Shown piece by piece: positions 24,501 to 36,601 of a stretch of 64,000 bases of DNA. Source of the stretch: Camellia lanceoleosa (Eukaryota; Streptophyta; Magnoliopsida; Ericales; Theaceae); NCBI GenBank assembly GCA_025200525.1, contig JANUSC010000052.1, positions 1-64,000 of the forward strand, read 5' to 3'. The notes beneath the pieces are model-generated. The model was not told where the DNA came from, made no database searches, and saw only the letters and a list, made by a program, of their open reading frames with translations. Position numbers and translations under genes: made by a program. The stretch's first letter is position 1, and each line of letters opens with the position of its first letter.

Positions 24501-25193
24501 GCATTAGCCATTACCATGAACTAGGACATGCATGTTTTTGCTAACTAGTTCCTTTGTTTTTGGCGTAGTCACGATGTAAGTTTTATGGCTTTAGCATATC
24601 GCATGCGTGTGAATGCTTACCATGACGATATGCTTACCATGCGGCTAAGCGCTTACATGATAAAGCTGTTTGAATGCTGTGGGTGGAGGTTGGGTTGCTG
24701 AGTTGGAACAACTTCGTTGAAATCGGTACAGCCTACATGCGGTAGCAAAAAACAACCGTTTTTGAGACAAAAGCGGATATGCAATGTTTATTTCCAAATT
24801 AGGCAATCTAGTCTATACTTTTGTGTTGTCGCATCACATAGTAATTCTAGATTAATAATTGGGATAAACGCATAAAGTTTTCAAAAGCGGATATCACGGT
24901 TAGTAGAGGCGGTCTTGAACGGGCGAAAAGTGCTCATGACCTTCCCGTCGTACCCAAGCTCGAGCCAAGACCACTTTGGTGATGGCGGACATGTGGCCTT
25001 GACGCAGTCGGTTTCCTAAATTTCCCATTTTAAAAAATATTTAGGTGGCGACTCTGTGTCTAACCGCGATCCACGTTTGGCACTACTTTTCCATCTGTTT
25101 TCTCAAAGCGATTTGCGGTTGAACTCTTTGGTTCGGATTTAGAACCGACACAAATCGACTCGGCGTAGAGTGAAGCCCGGTAGCGTCTTCTAC
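21533..25193 (+). mobile_element. LTR A of the tandem non-autonomous Tat array
   Basis: This 3.66-kb LTR starts TGTAGACACCCCATTTTTG and ends just before a TGGCGACT primer site. It contains GTCGGCACTCTTTGTGCGG repeats in U3 (21,797-21,840), a TATA at 21,988, a leader with CTAGGTGTTTTGTGCC and CACTAGCACCTAGT, TTGCATGCTT-rich sequence, the TTAATTAG island (24,105-24,200) and TTTAGGTGGCGACTCTG (about 25,040). By eye it is almost identical to LTR B over long stretches (22,260-23,800 versus 37,290-38,850) and clearly less similar to LTR C. Confidence 0.9.
21988..21995 (+). promoter_or_regulatory. TATA-like box of LTR A
   Basis: CTATAAGA lies 455 bp into the LTR, followed by GGAAGGCTCTTC. The same CTATAAGAGGAA occurs at 37,042 in LTR B and 52,311 in LTR C, at nearly the same offset, so it is the likely promoter of the element RNA. 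Confidence 0.5.
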
Positions 25194-25194
25194 G

Positions 25195-25208
25195 TGGCGA
25201 CTTTTAGA
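25195..25208 (+). promoter_or_regulatory. Primer binding site, body A (degraded)
   Basis: TGGCGACTTTTAGAG follows the LTR end at a 1-2 bp gap. Tat/Ogre elements commonly use a site beginning TGGCGACTC, complementary to the 3' end of a tRNA-Arg; that primer is family knowledge. Only the first eight bases match here, so it is probably damaged. Confidence 0.5.
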
Positions 25209-25913
25209 GGATTTGAGCTTGACTCGAACTTCGTGATATCTGTTTGACTACACTTATGTGTTTCTTTGCATTGCATGTGCATTAGTGCGCCTAGGACACC
25301 GTGTTGGCCATCTGCTATTCTGGCCCGGTTTCTTGGAGGCTTGTCTTGTCAAGGCATGTCCATAAAAGTGACGGTTCGCGAACTCTGCCGATATGGGAAC
25401 ACAAACCCCGATTTTACGGGGCACCCTTCGACCATTCGACCTAGTGCATATCGAAATCCGTAGTGACCATTCCAAACTAGGGCGGGTTGCTCACCCGATA
25501 TTAGGTTGTTTGAAACATTTGCGTGTAGTGAAACCCTAGCTCGACAAAAATAGGGCGAAACCCTACTGACATAGGGTGTATTGGCTCTCTTTTACATTAT
25601 GTGCTTTTAGAGTGTATCTCTCTGAGGAATGCATATCGGTTTGCAAAATTTGAGTATCGAGCTGAGGGCACCGATGTCGGTGTTGTTGTGGATCGGTATA
25701 TCTGCGGGTGTCAGTTGATTTGGGGCGGTGACTTGAGGAGCAGTGTTGATAGTAGAGTCTTGATTGTTCAAATACACGTGTTTGATCTGTTTGGTGAAAT
25801 CTTGCTTGTTTTCCGTTTGATTCGAGAGATTCAAGAGTTGGTCGAACGACTAGTGTCTTCTCCTCGGCGGGACCGAACATGATCTGAGAACTTCGGAAGA
25901 GATTGTGGTCATA
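25209..25913 (+). mobile_element. Leader (5' UTR) of body A
   Basis: No coding region. Blocks shared with body B and the LTR 0b leader include ACACTTATGTGTTTCTTTGC, GCCATCTGCTATTCTGGC and TATTGGCTCTC. The leader runs up to the first ATG of the gag remnant (25,914). Confidence 0.6.
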
Positions 25914-26735
25914 ATGACATGAGTCAAGAACCACCCATAAGATGAAGCCTCTTTGTTGAAATGCCGCACCGCCTAGGTCGCCCACACAATCTGGACCTCG
26001 GTTCTATCGGGCTCATGAGCCCACTACATTGAGTTAATGGGGATGATAGGTGATCTCCGGAGGTCGTGGCGGATCTCACTACGGAATGTCAACCTCATCA
26101 CCGGTTGCACCGTATCTTTGAAATTCGAACCCAAGAGCCCCTTCTTTGGGCGGATTGTGTCGAGCTTAATCGATCGGAAATGACCTCCGCCCTATGATGA
26201 TGTACCAATACCAACCCAAACCTCTCATCGGTGAGGCCAAAGCGAAGACAAAGTGAAGGCCGAGGCCGACCTATTGAACAAGCTTCGTAGGCGATCCGGG
26301 CTTTGGCGGGAATGAGCAAACAACGGTATCATGATTGTAACCAAAATTGTGGATGATGTTCTCCCCACCCTACCGAGGTAGTCAAGTCGGTCGAAAATCG
26401 GAATGAGCCCGTCATGCTAGAATAGCTCCTCTCCTCCCAATCTGCACCGGGAAAGGATCGAAATCGAATCCACGCTGCCGATCCGTTCGCCCGGTCGTCA
26501 AGCAAACGTTAAATTCCAAATACCACCAGGGGCATAGGGCCTTCATGCTCTCTACATGCCCTTGTCTGGCGCTTCTCATTTTAGCCAAGAAGGGGCATCT
26601 TCGCCTTTGGACGCGACCTCTAAGAATCTCCCGGTGGCCATGGCCTTCCTTGTCGCGTACCATCGGCAGACCGGTCATGCCGCGATAATTATACGCCTCC
26701 GTCATGAGGTCTGAGTTTGATTGATAACAAGGTCA
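25914..26735 (+). pseudogene. gag remnant of body A
   Basis: This is collinear with the better copy at 40,991-41,880. Translation from the ATG at 25,914 is broken within a few codons by missing bases. The C-terminal signature is recognisable near 26,545-26,590, where frames give LHALYMPLS and LILAKKGHL, and near 26,690-26,735 as RLRHEV then LIDNK. These mark the end of plant Tat gag, just before the CCHC knuckle region. The central conserved gag domain is missing in both bodies. Nonfunctional. Confidence 0.65.
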
Positions 26736-29700
26736 TCCTCCGCCTACCTCGGCCATCGATCCTCTGAGTTTTTGGATTGTGAGGACACGGATCTGAGGAC
26801 ACGATCTTGCTAGTATATAATTGGGATTCAAGCACTGCGGGCAATATGGTACATTTTTGGATATGGCGTTTGGCGCGCATTTTGAGCACTGCCGATGCTA
26901 ATTTTGTAAAACGACTTGGGTGTCGAGTCGATCTTTTGATTGTCTTGAGTCTGTCTCATTGTTTTGGTCGATCCTTTTTGTTTAAAGTGCATCTAATTGT
27001 AATGAGTCAATCCCCTTTGTATAAGAATACCGGGTGACTTGAGTTGTCGTCTCAAGCACCGTTTATAATTACTTCTTTTGCTTTCTTTTTGGGTCCCCCT
27101 CATTTGTGGAACAGTTTACACAGAAATCTGAATAAACAGCCTAGTAGCTCTGAAATATTTCCATGTTTATTGATCATGTTGGACTAGTTGTGCCAGAAAA
27201 TTCGAATGGGGTGAGAGTGCATCCCACCTGCTCTTTTGTGCCTTAAAAATCATTGCAATGACCTAAGTTTTTCAAAACCTTTTGAACAACTGCGGTAAAA
27301 ACAAGAGGAGAATTCCTCGGGATTTACAAAACTTTGATTATTTGAGAGAAAGAGACATACTAAGCCCTTAATGAATGAAATCATGCTTGTCGGCGTAGTC
27401 TTGAGAAGGACCACAGCTTGACCCAGTTGGTTCCACTTGTCTTGTACGAGCAAATTATCGCCTTCTTAAAAATTTTCAAAAAAACAAAATGTTTTCTTGA
27501 TCTTGCGAAGACATGTGGAATCGCTCTCGAGATTTATGACCTAGGATCGCTCTCGGCCTCGAGACTCGACCCTCATTTTCAAACCGCGAACTTTGACTCA
27601 GAAAGTTCAGCAGTCAACTTCTAACCACAGTGCAGTAGCTAGATCGAAGCACCCCTCGAACTAGGGGCAAAAATATCCGATGTTCGAAAAACCAAGGGTA
27701 AATCTTTACGCAAATCAATACAATGGCCACTCTCACGGATCTGAGAGGGCTTCAATCTCAAAACCATGTGGCATGGACTTGTTACACTTTTACCCTTTGA
27801 GAGGCTCATTTGGGCGAAAACTTAGGAAAAAGCGACCGGGCAAAAGTTAGAGCAAAACAAGATATAAAAAAAAAAAGAAAAAAAAGCAAAAAAGAAAATT
27901 CAAAAAGAAGAAGAAAAAGAAATGCAAAAAAGAAAAAAAGAATGAAAAGCGAAAAACATAGCTCGCAAGGTCGAAAACCGCATTGGGCACCTTGGCAAAA
28001 GTTAGAGCCTAAAAATAGTGAAGGTTAAAAAATACGAGTGTACCTTAGGAACTCGTGAAGCTTGATTCCCATGTTTGGGATCGTAGGCAACTTCATCGAA
28101 GTCCGGCCACTAGCTTCCATAAGCGTCTCGATCCATGTCATGGTTTGATCACTTTTGCCTCTCCAAATCAATGTCCCGATTGCGACAATCCGAATTACGT
28201 GATTAACTTCCTCTTGAAGCCAAACCACCAACACCTTCGGTGTTGTGTCCATATATTGATTCAAGCCATCTTGACTTCTCCGCGTCCGAGGTCGATCGTC
28301 ATCGACAAAGGCGGCTTACAACATGCCGCGGCATCATCCAAACAAGGGGCAACTTTCCGTTGCCATCCATTGCCATAAGTTGCCCTGAGTTACGTTCAAA
28401 CCTGGGGCAATTTTCCATTGCCTCCGATCCGAGGTTGCATATCTCGAGGTAAGTTCGCTTCGTTGAGCATTGGTACATTTGCAAAAATAGTTTTTGAAAA
28501 TTTTTACTGAGGTTGACTTATTTTCTCGAAAACTATTTCGTTTTCAAAATTGGACCATGTTTGGACCCAAAAAGGAGAATTTTCAGTGCTCACAGCCTGA
28601 TTCGCATGATTTTCAAATCAAAAATTGAATAAGTATGTTAATCCAACTCTCATTTTGGTCAAAACCGTTTTAGGAAGAAAACAAAAATGGTCGAAATGAC
28701 GAACTAAGGGCACGATTGAGTCGGGTCCTCTGTCTTCCCCCCGCTAATATGCTTTCCAACAGGGCGCTCTATCCGCTAGAAGGAATAATCGTGAGCTAAC
28801 AGCGTCGGGTGTGAACCCGTGACTTCCTATTCATCTGTCATTCACCTTGGGGAGGGATGCAAAATGAGAGAATAAAGAATAGAGAGGAGTAAGTTGAGAG
28901 AAAAGTGAGAAAAGGGTTTTTGAGAGAAAAAAAAAACCGAGCCTGAGGGCCGAGTGATGTGAGTATCACAAATGAGAAAAGGGTGGGAGGTATACCCGGA
29001 GGAACTGGCTCCTCGAAATTTGAGGTCTCTTCTTGTAAACACGTCCGTGTGTCGTGTCTTTCGATTTGTCGGTCTCAATTTTCGCTTTGAGTCTTTTCCA
29101 AGTGTGTCTCGTTTTGTTTGGTCACGTGCCTTTTGTTTCTTTGTTTGAACCTGTCTCGTCGTGTTCTGTGGTAGGCTCGACACACTAGTTCAAAACCCAT
29201 CCTCTTCCAAAAAGTAATCTCTTGTGCTCAGAATGCCGTGCCTTTCTCTACATCCGTGTAAAGCAGAAAAAAATTTTTTTTTGGAACATCTGAATGTGTT
29301 TATTTAGCAAGTGTCGATTTAAGTGATCCGTCTTGTCAGTTGGACCTATTTGTTCGGGGTTTTCTTGTGTGCGAGAATGAACCAAATCTTTGTGTTATGG
29401 GTATGCAAATCAATCCCAGATTAGTCCCTAGCAGTATGGGTTGTGAACCCGATTTTGGCGGTGATTTGTATGAAATTTGTTTTGCCGTTTAGTTGGTTGG
29501 TTATTTGATTATCACAGTGCAAGTGTTCAATTGTCAGACAACAAATCAATATCATTTACATTTGAGGTGTAATATGATGCAATGCAGTGCAGGATATGAA
29601 ATATCTGAATCTGAGACCAATGTAACACTTTCTTTTCAGATAAAAAGTTTGTTCCATTTCATATCATCTTTGTCAAGTACATAATTTGAGAAAAGCAAAA

Positions 29701-29805
29701 ACACACTGCTTGACGATACATAATACTCTATCTATCAAAAGAAAAGTACAAAAGAAATAAAAGAAAAAGCGACAAAAATCATCATCATCGTGATAGGCCT
29801 CATGT
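26736..29805. other. Body A spacer: pol missing, conserved noncoding blocks
   Basis: RT, RNase H and integrase motifs are absent on both strands where element 0 has pol. The stretch holds the GGCAAAAGTTAGAGC direct repeats (27,838-27,853 and 27,994-28,008) around a very A-rich purine run (27,865-27,950), the TTTGGGATCGTAGGC block, GCAACTTTCCGTTGCC / GGCAATTTTCCATTGCC pairs (28,348-28,430) and a GAATAGAGAGGAG purine patch (28,876). No gene is recognised. Order matches body B at 41,880-44,952. Confidence 0.6.
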
Positions 29806-32800
29806 CTAATTCGATCCTCGCCCTCTTCAGGCGAGAAGCACAAAAAGCATCGTCGGGCCGTCCTTTGTCGAGCAGAGCGAGCTATCCTGGCCTCCTCATA
29901 AATATTTCGATCCTCGCCTCCAGGCTCACCGTCTCACAGGCTGGAGCTCGTGGTGCTCCCACATGACCCGTCCCCTCAGTGCGAGAATATCCTGCCATCC
30001 GGGTAGAGGGAGGCCCGGTGGGCAGCGCCACCCTGGAGGATCGGGAAAGGAGGTGAAAATATAAAGAACAAACACATCGAAGGCGTGGCGGTTTATCGAT
30101 ATAGAATCACGATGTATGAGTCAGTGTGTGAATCTGAATGCGATTTATCGGTGCAAGAATCACGATGTATGAAATGATTAATGTGAATCTGGTGGCGATT
30201 TATCGATATAGAAAGCGGTGTATGAATACGGTGTATGAAAGCGTGGCAGTTCATGATTCTTGTGCGATATAGCGGTTGTGCGAAAGCAGTATGATTTGAG
30301 GCGTAGTCGATGGGAACATACCGGCAAACCGTAGGCGGCCAAAAGCGTCGAAGTCATTGCGGCATCCCATCGAGGCATTGACTCCTGATAGCGGGTATAC
30401 TCGGAGGAAGCTTTGCAAAAGTATTAAATACATCGATGATACATTGGATATCTGAATAGTGAAATGACAATGCAAGATCTTGAGAATAAAGTAATACATA
30501 CGGAGGTAAGTCGAGAATACCGGCCAACTTCGTGACCAGTAGGAGGACAAGCGGGATCTGGTAGGTCTCCCACTCTGTCCCTGTAAGTCAACATGGTGGC
30601 GAAGCGGGCTAGCCCGTCCCTCGTCCCTCTGCCTCCCCTCTGCCTTGAGCTCGAGCCCTCTGCGGCGACCCCCTCCTCTGCCTCTGCCGGGCTGGCGCCC
30701 TTGGTCTCATTGGATCGGCTCGGGAGCCCTGCTCAAAGGCCACATCAAGAAGGTCAGGGCGTGCTACGATGTCGCCCTCGCTGTCGGCATCTCGTCCACG
30801 GCCGGTCAAGGTGTAATCCTCCATCTGCTGGAAGCTGTACCCTCGATCTCCCTCACGCTTTTCGGGAGGATGGATCGAAACTATCTGCTCCGGCAATCCT
30901 AAGTCTGGCGAAAGCGCTCACCAGTGTACCGGGCAAACAGTGGGCCCTCGGGAGAATCCGTGCGAGGTCTCGATGGCGCGACATATCGCTCTCGTATCAC
31001 CGTGGTAGTGGAGCCCACGGTGACTGAAATGAAATCTGATTGATTATCTCGATTTAGGAATATGCGGCAAGCAAAGCTTAAGCGGTGTAAGTAAAACATA
31101 CCTCGGTGGGAGTGATGGTGTCGAAAAGCGGCGGAAGAAGCTAAAGTGTCCGGGGCCTCGGACGCATCGCCCGTCGTGGCGGCGAAGAAGGGAGACGACG
31201 GAGGGTCCCCCTCTCCGGCACTGGCTCTAGTATGGGGAAGTAGGCGTATACCCACAGCTGCAAAACAGACGTCAGTATGATTATCAGAAAAGTAGAATAC
31301 AGAATAAAACAGAAATAACAGAGCCGTGTGTTGTGTATTGTGTTGTGCAGAGTGAACAGTGTCGCGTCGATTATAGCGATATGTGTGTGCGTGGAGTGAT
31401 TATCTGAACTACAATGTGTGCGATGTCTGAGAATCTGAAAGTCTGAGCGAAATGTAAGCGGAGGAAGACATACCTCGGGCTTGCCAATAACCTCCGGCCT
31501 TTGTCCGCGCCCACGGTGAGCTCATATAACCGTAAAAAATTGGCCAAAGCCGCGCCCCGATCATCTTGCACAATCCTCGACATCCACTAAAAGCGGCGAG
31601 CGGAGAACCTTGTGTTCGCCGTCGGCAAAGCAGGTGGTCCCGGCAAAAACATGAAAGCGGCGTGCATATCTCTCGGCCTCTGAGGTCATCGGGCTGCGTC
31701 CACCGGCATGGTCCGCTTTTCAGCGCACCTCGAACCGGGAGTAGCGGGCGAACCTGGGCGAACAAGTGGCGGCGCCTCGCCGAACAAGTGAACTGGCGGC
31801 AATCCACTGCGTCCATATCGTATCAAAGGGATCGGATCATCCCCACCCGATCTTGGTGAGCATCGAGAAGTCATAAGGGTCATCGTCATGTCCCCGATCG
31901 ATAAATGAAAAGAATCGGTGGTGTCCACCACCTCTCTGCAAGCGGCAAGAAGAGGTCTGGCAGAGAGCACGGAGAGTCCCTGCGAAGGTGCAAGCGGCCC
32001 GATCCTGTCTGACTATGGCGTCGAGCGACTCGGCGTATGTCGCGGCGATAGCGTTCCCCATACCCGGAGTATGGGAGTCTCCTGTAGTCGAAATTGCAAA
32101 AGCCATATGAAGATATCACGGTCGGTACAAATCGGTATCGTCTGATTTTTAAAATTTAAATAAAAAAAACCGGGTGTCGGTGTGCTTCTGATGAACTGGC
32201 GTGTGATCGTCGGTGTGTTTTAGATGCTCGGTGTAAACTTAATGCGTATATGCGTGTCTCGAATGCAAGCAAATGTCGGGTTTGACATACCCGGTGGGTG
32301 GGCTCTGACTGTGATATGTCGGTGCTCCTATGAGGATCGGTGTAAGCGGCATGTGTCGTGTTTTCAAAGTTCAAATAAAGCGGTCTCGATATGTTTGATG
32401 AACTTCTAGCGTGTGATGTGTCCGTGTTAGTGCGATTTTGTGCAAATCTAGCATGCGTCGAGTTTTGATTCAAATAAAGCGGGTGTCGGCGAATTGGTAG
32501 TCTGATAATGCTGTGTTAGTGTGTTTGAGGTGATTGAGACTAGTGCGGTGTGTGTGCATGTCGTCGGTCTGAGCAGATGTCGATAGTGAGTTTGTCTACA
32601 ATCGACTTCTGATGCATACGCCGAACTAGCGATTAAGGGTTCGATTAGCTACGGCAATTGTGAAAATCTACATTGCGGAAAATAAAAAGCGAGAATGTTA
32701 CCTCTCGGCGCCAAAAGATAAGTGGGAGGCGGCTCGCGTGAAAACTCGGGTCAAAGCCTATCAAAGCAGCGGAAGTGGCGAGTCCGTCGGGTGGTATACG

Positions 32801-32913
32801 TGGATGGCGAGCGATAGGTCGCCCGGATCGAATGGGCGCTTCGCTCAGCGGGAGAGCTCGACCGGGGTCCATCTCATGGTCGGGAGTCAGACATAAGGAA
32901 CATCGTCTGCCAT
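29806..32913 (-). pseudogene. Antisense intron-containing PMD gene, body A copy
   Basis: Minus strand, collinear with the body B gene. Proposed exons from the start: 32,913-32,702, 32,081-31,474, 31,257-31,102, 31,023-30,502, about 30,411-30,322, and about 30,056-29,806. The exon 3 acceptor TTTTGCAG is intact, and exon 3 (156 nt, a multiple of three) begins LWVYAYFPILEPVPE, a canonical PMD block. Exon 2 keeps PYDFSMLTKIG. Exon 4 holds TGERF and, in one frame, MPEQIVSIHPPEKRE, also PMD landmarks. Damage: exon 1 hits a stop after MADDVPYV, the exon 6 acceptor AG is lost, and small indels break exons 2 and 4. PMD proteins such as Arabidopsis MAIN and MAIL1 are nuclear and affect silencing and genome stability; the role of this copy is unknown. 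Confidence 0.75.
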
Positions 32914-33420
32914 GGGTAATGGTGGTGAACGACGGAAAATGAAAAATGGGCGAATCACGAAAAGTCAACCGACAAAGTCAACCCGAGAGGGTCGGAAATG
33001 GCAGGAAAGTCGGAAGATGAGAATACGAAATGTAGAGAATATCAAAGGAACAAGTCGAAAAAATGGCGAAAAAATGCGCGAAACAAAGTTTTGATCGGTC
33101 GAAAATGTCAAAACACGAAGAATATCGCGAATCCAGAAGCGAGTGTAAGCGAAAGAAATCGTGAAAAATCAAAGGAAAAACACTCTAGAGAGGAGGAGTT
33201 TTTGGCGGAAGAAAGTGAAATAGGGTTTAAAACCCTATTTTAAAAGACGAACAAATTAGCAAAAGCGCCCCGATCGGCCATTTTTGGCGGTCGGCACTAT
33301 TTTGTGCGGTCGGCACATTATTGTGCGATGGAGAAGTTTAAGCGCGATGGCGACGGTGACCTCCCCACCGGACGGTGGTGTTCCCAAGCCTGTTTAGGCA
33401 AATTGAGGAGTTTTGGGTCT
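32914..33420 (-). promoter_or_regulatory. Presumed promoter region of antisense PMD gene, body A
   Basis: Upstream (plus-strand right) of the ATG at 32,913 lie an S/R-rich leader, a CTCTAGAGAGG patch (33,182), the inverted repeat AAATAGGGTTT/AAACCCTATTT (33,218-33,240), and GGTCGGCACTATTTTGTGCG with a second GGTCGGCACA (about 33,289-33,320). The GGTCGGCAC words are also in LTR U3. The TATA seen in body B reads TTTTAAAA here, so it appears lost. Confidence 0.45.
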
Positions 33421-33689
33421 TCATAGCTCAAAGTGCAAGAAAATGCACCCCGATGTTCAGCAGGCCTCCGTTTCGACTACTGATGTGTCTCTTGTGAGTG
33501 GCACTCAAATTCAAGCAAAGATTGTATCCTTTTGTATCCTTTTATGCGTTCTGAGAGATTCAAAAAGTTGCCCGTGTCGTCCGCATAACCATCACATTGT
33601 CCGGCGCATCGTATCGCGCCATCTTACCGCGTCCCTTGCGACTTGCACCGTTTTACGTGTCGTATGGCATCGTGTCATACTCTCTCATC

Positions 33690-34215
33690 TTGCATTTCAT
33701 TTTGATCCGCGTGAGGTGTACTACCTCCGTGCTTCATGCATCTCATTTTGATCCGTGAGGTGTACTACCTCCGTGTTTCATTCGCATTTCGCATCTCGAG
33801 TGCGTGTGCCTCGTTTTGCATTCATTTTCCATCAAATGAGGTATCGTGCCTCATTTGCATTTCATTGCATCTCGATGCGTGTGCCTCGTTTTGCATTCAT
33901 TTTGATCCGTGAGGTGTACTACTTCCGTGTTTCATTGCATTTCATTTTGATCCACGTGAAGTGTACTACTTCCGTGCTTCATTACATTTCATTTTGATCC
34001 ACGTGAGGTGTACTACTTCATGTGTTTCATTTTGCATTTCATTTTGATCCACGTGAGGTGTACTACTTCCGTGTTTCATTGCATTTCATTTTGATCACGT
34101 GAGGTGTACTACTTCCGTGCTTCATTGCATGTCATTTTGATCCCGTGAGGTGTACTACTTCCGTGCTTCATTTGCATTTCATTTTGATCACGTGGGGTGT
34201 ACTACCTCGCGTGCT
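33690..34215 (+). repeat. Tandem repeat, ~47 bp monomer, about 9 copies (body A)
   Basis: The monomer reads TTTTGATCCGTGAGGTGTAC, then TACTTCCGTGTTTCATTGCAT. Spacing of the GATCC word is 46-50 bp. At about 33,785-33,900 the array is interrupted by roughly one and a half copies of the 78-bp GCATCTCGAG...TGCCTCGTTTTGCA monomer that forms the main array in body B. This lies at the same place as the element 0 and body B arrays. Confidence 0.85.
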
Positions 34216-34249
34216 TCATCTTCATTTCGCATTCCATCGCGCTATTGCG

Positions 34250-35010
34250 CACCTCGGAAGTTGGCGGAATGCAGCGAGACCTTAATCGTCACGGTCCGGA
34301 GACCTTAAATCGCCGAAGGTGCAAAACCTTTGGCGCATGCATTGTCATGTATCATCATCTCAACGACCCGTGGCGTTGCGCGCATCTTGAACACGCCATC
34401 CGGATGCAGCGAGACCTTAAGCTCGCACGGTCTGGAGACCATAAATCCTCGGGATGCAAAACCTTGGCGCATTGAGGTGTGCACCTCATCGCATTTGGCA
34501 TGCATCGTATCACCTTGTCTTGTGCACTCGCGTTGTCTAACGCATCGCGCTATTTCGCATCTCGTTGCATTGGCATGCATTCTATCACGCCAATCCTCAT
34601 CGTCTTGTCTTGTGCACGCATCTCAATTCATGCAATGCCCCATCCGATCTGGCGAGACCTTAAACACGCCTGATCTAGGAGACCTTAAATCCTCGGGAGG
34701 TGCAAGACCTTGATGCACTAAAGTTGCCCCTCATTGCATTTTGACATGCATTTCATCGCGTCGTTTAGCGCACCCTCATTGCACTCCATTTTCCATCTTT
34801 TGAGACACGCGCGCGTCTCATTACCCCATTGCATCCATGTGTGTGTCTCGTTTGCATCGCATGCGCTTAAAATGTTCGTAAGATTGCCCCCCGATCTGGC
34901 GAGACCTTAAACACGTCACGGTCTAGAGACCTTAAATCCCACTTACTAAAGCCCTTAAACCCTCACTTCATTTGCATCGGTCTAGGAGACCTTAAATCCT
35001 CTGAAGATGC
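34250..35010 (+). repeat. GCGAGACCTTAAA...GGAGACCTTAAA repeat module (body A)
   Basis: About five copies of a 60-70 bp module: GGCGAGACCTTAAACACG, then GGTCTAGGAGACCTTAAATC, then GGAGGTGCAAGACC. They lie 80-250 bp apart, separated by CATTTGGCATGCAT-type sequence. The last copy runs into a conserved AAGTCTGGTTTAAATACC block (about 35,168). Body B has the same modules. Confidence 0.75.
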
Positions 35011-35325
35011 AATTCGCCGGTGTTTGTATGCGTGCGAACGACTTTTCGGTGTCTGGTAAAAGCCACACCATACGTGTTCTTGGTGAGTTCTAGGAGACCA
35101 AAGGGGGCGGTGAAGATTAGAGTTTGAGCGGCTTAGGCCTAGAAGCATAAGGTTAGATTTAGAGACTAAAGTCTGGTTTAAATACCCAGGGGAGGTACCC
35201 TCGGCTTGAAATCTGTATGGAAGCCCCATAGGTTGAGGCGGTATGTTTACGCCTCAATTCTGGATACTGAACCAACCTAGTATATCACCCCCTTGGTAGA
35301 ATAGGGAAAACTGCAATCGCAGCCA

Positions 35326-35590
35326 TTGCATCAACATGCATCCCACGCATCATTTGTAAATATTGCATGTGTCATGCATTTTCAAAAAACAACAAAAAAA
35401 AAACATGCATCCCATGCATCATTAATACTATTGCATATGTCATGCATTTCAAAAAAAAAAAACATGCATCCCATGCATCATTAATACTATTGCATATGTC
35501 ATGCATTTCAAAAAAATTCAAAAAAAAAAAACCATGCATATGTCATGCATTCCATTGTAGTATAGCGCATGTGTCATGCATTTCTGTAAA
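35326..35590 (+). repeat. CATGCAT-rich short tandem repeat (body A)
   Basis: About three to four copies of an ~55 bp unit: ACATGCATCCCATGCATC, ATTAATACTATTGCATATG, TCATGCATTTC and an A-run. Body B has the same array at 50,510-50,715 with different A-run lengths. Confidence 0.75.
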
Positions 35591-36601
35591 TATCCATTTC
35601 CATTGTATTGTAGTTGCATGCATTCACTGCATTATCTTCCATCTATGGCTTGCGCCTTTCCTTGTTGAGCTTAGTCTGGTATGTGCCCTTACTTTTCACG
35701 TTGAAGCACGGTTCATGTGTATCGCGCCTATTCCTTGATGAACTTGGTTTGAGGTTGCGGCACCTTTTCTGTGTTAGACATGGTTTGTACGTGTGCATGC
35801 CTTTCCTAGGCAAAAAATCGGTTTGGCCGCGTGCCATATCCATTGTATCCATTTCCATTACATTGTAGTGTAGTCATTGCGTCCGGCATTAGGATCATTA
35901 TTCTCCCCCGGTAGTCGTTTCCCCTTATGTCATTCCACCCAATACTTGTTCTTGTGTCGTCGAAGTCCTCATAGACCAGACATCGTTCTATGGCAGACGG
36001 GCTTGTTACTTCCATCAATCTATCTGACATTTGTGTTGTTTCGAACCGCACATGATTGAATCATGATTCAATTGCCCTGCATGTAGTTCGCATTAGTTTT
36101 AATTGCACTACATTTTCATTTGCATTATTCATACATAGTTTTGTATATATTGCATATCATTCATCATTCGCATTTGCATACGTCATGCATTTGCTAACAA
36201 TATTGCACTGCTAAAGTTTACTTTCTTTTGCGAGCCGCGATATTGTATGTACGGCTCATTGAGGCGGTGCAAGCCGGACGAGCGCCGCGGTATTGTATCC
36301 TCCGCGTGAAACGTTTCGAGAATTTCATAATTCTCTTACATCCTTTCTGCATTGTAGTGTAGTTTGGTGCGTGTTAGCTTATAACTGTCGCATGTGTGCT
36401 TCATTATAGCTTTCTTTGCATGATCATAAGTTATGCCCGGCTTCTTGCATTTTCAGTTGCATTTTGCCCCTGCCTTCGGGCGCATATCTTACTTGTTTTG
36501 CATGATTGTCTAAGTCTTCGGCCTTGTCAAAAATGGGTCGTCTCGGGCTTTGACATTCACTCCGTCATTCTTATGACTTAGAGTTACATCAAGAGAACGG
36601 C
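35591..36601 (+). other. 3' region of body A up to the polypurine tract
   Basis: No gene. It is closely conserved with body B (50,716-51,861): TCTATGGCTTGCGCC, ATTACATTGTAGTGTAGTC, CAGACATCGTTCTATGG, and TGCATGATCATAAGTTATG. It ends CAAGAGAACGGC, the presumed polypurine tract, immediately before LTR B. Confidence 0.6.

Noticed and set aside
30593..31027. 144-codon plus-strand frame
   Set aside because: Shadow of PMD exon 4 in body A; the antisense reading has the family motifs.
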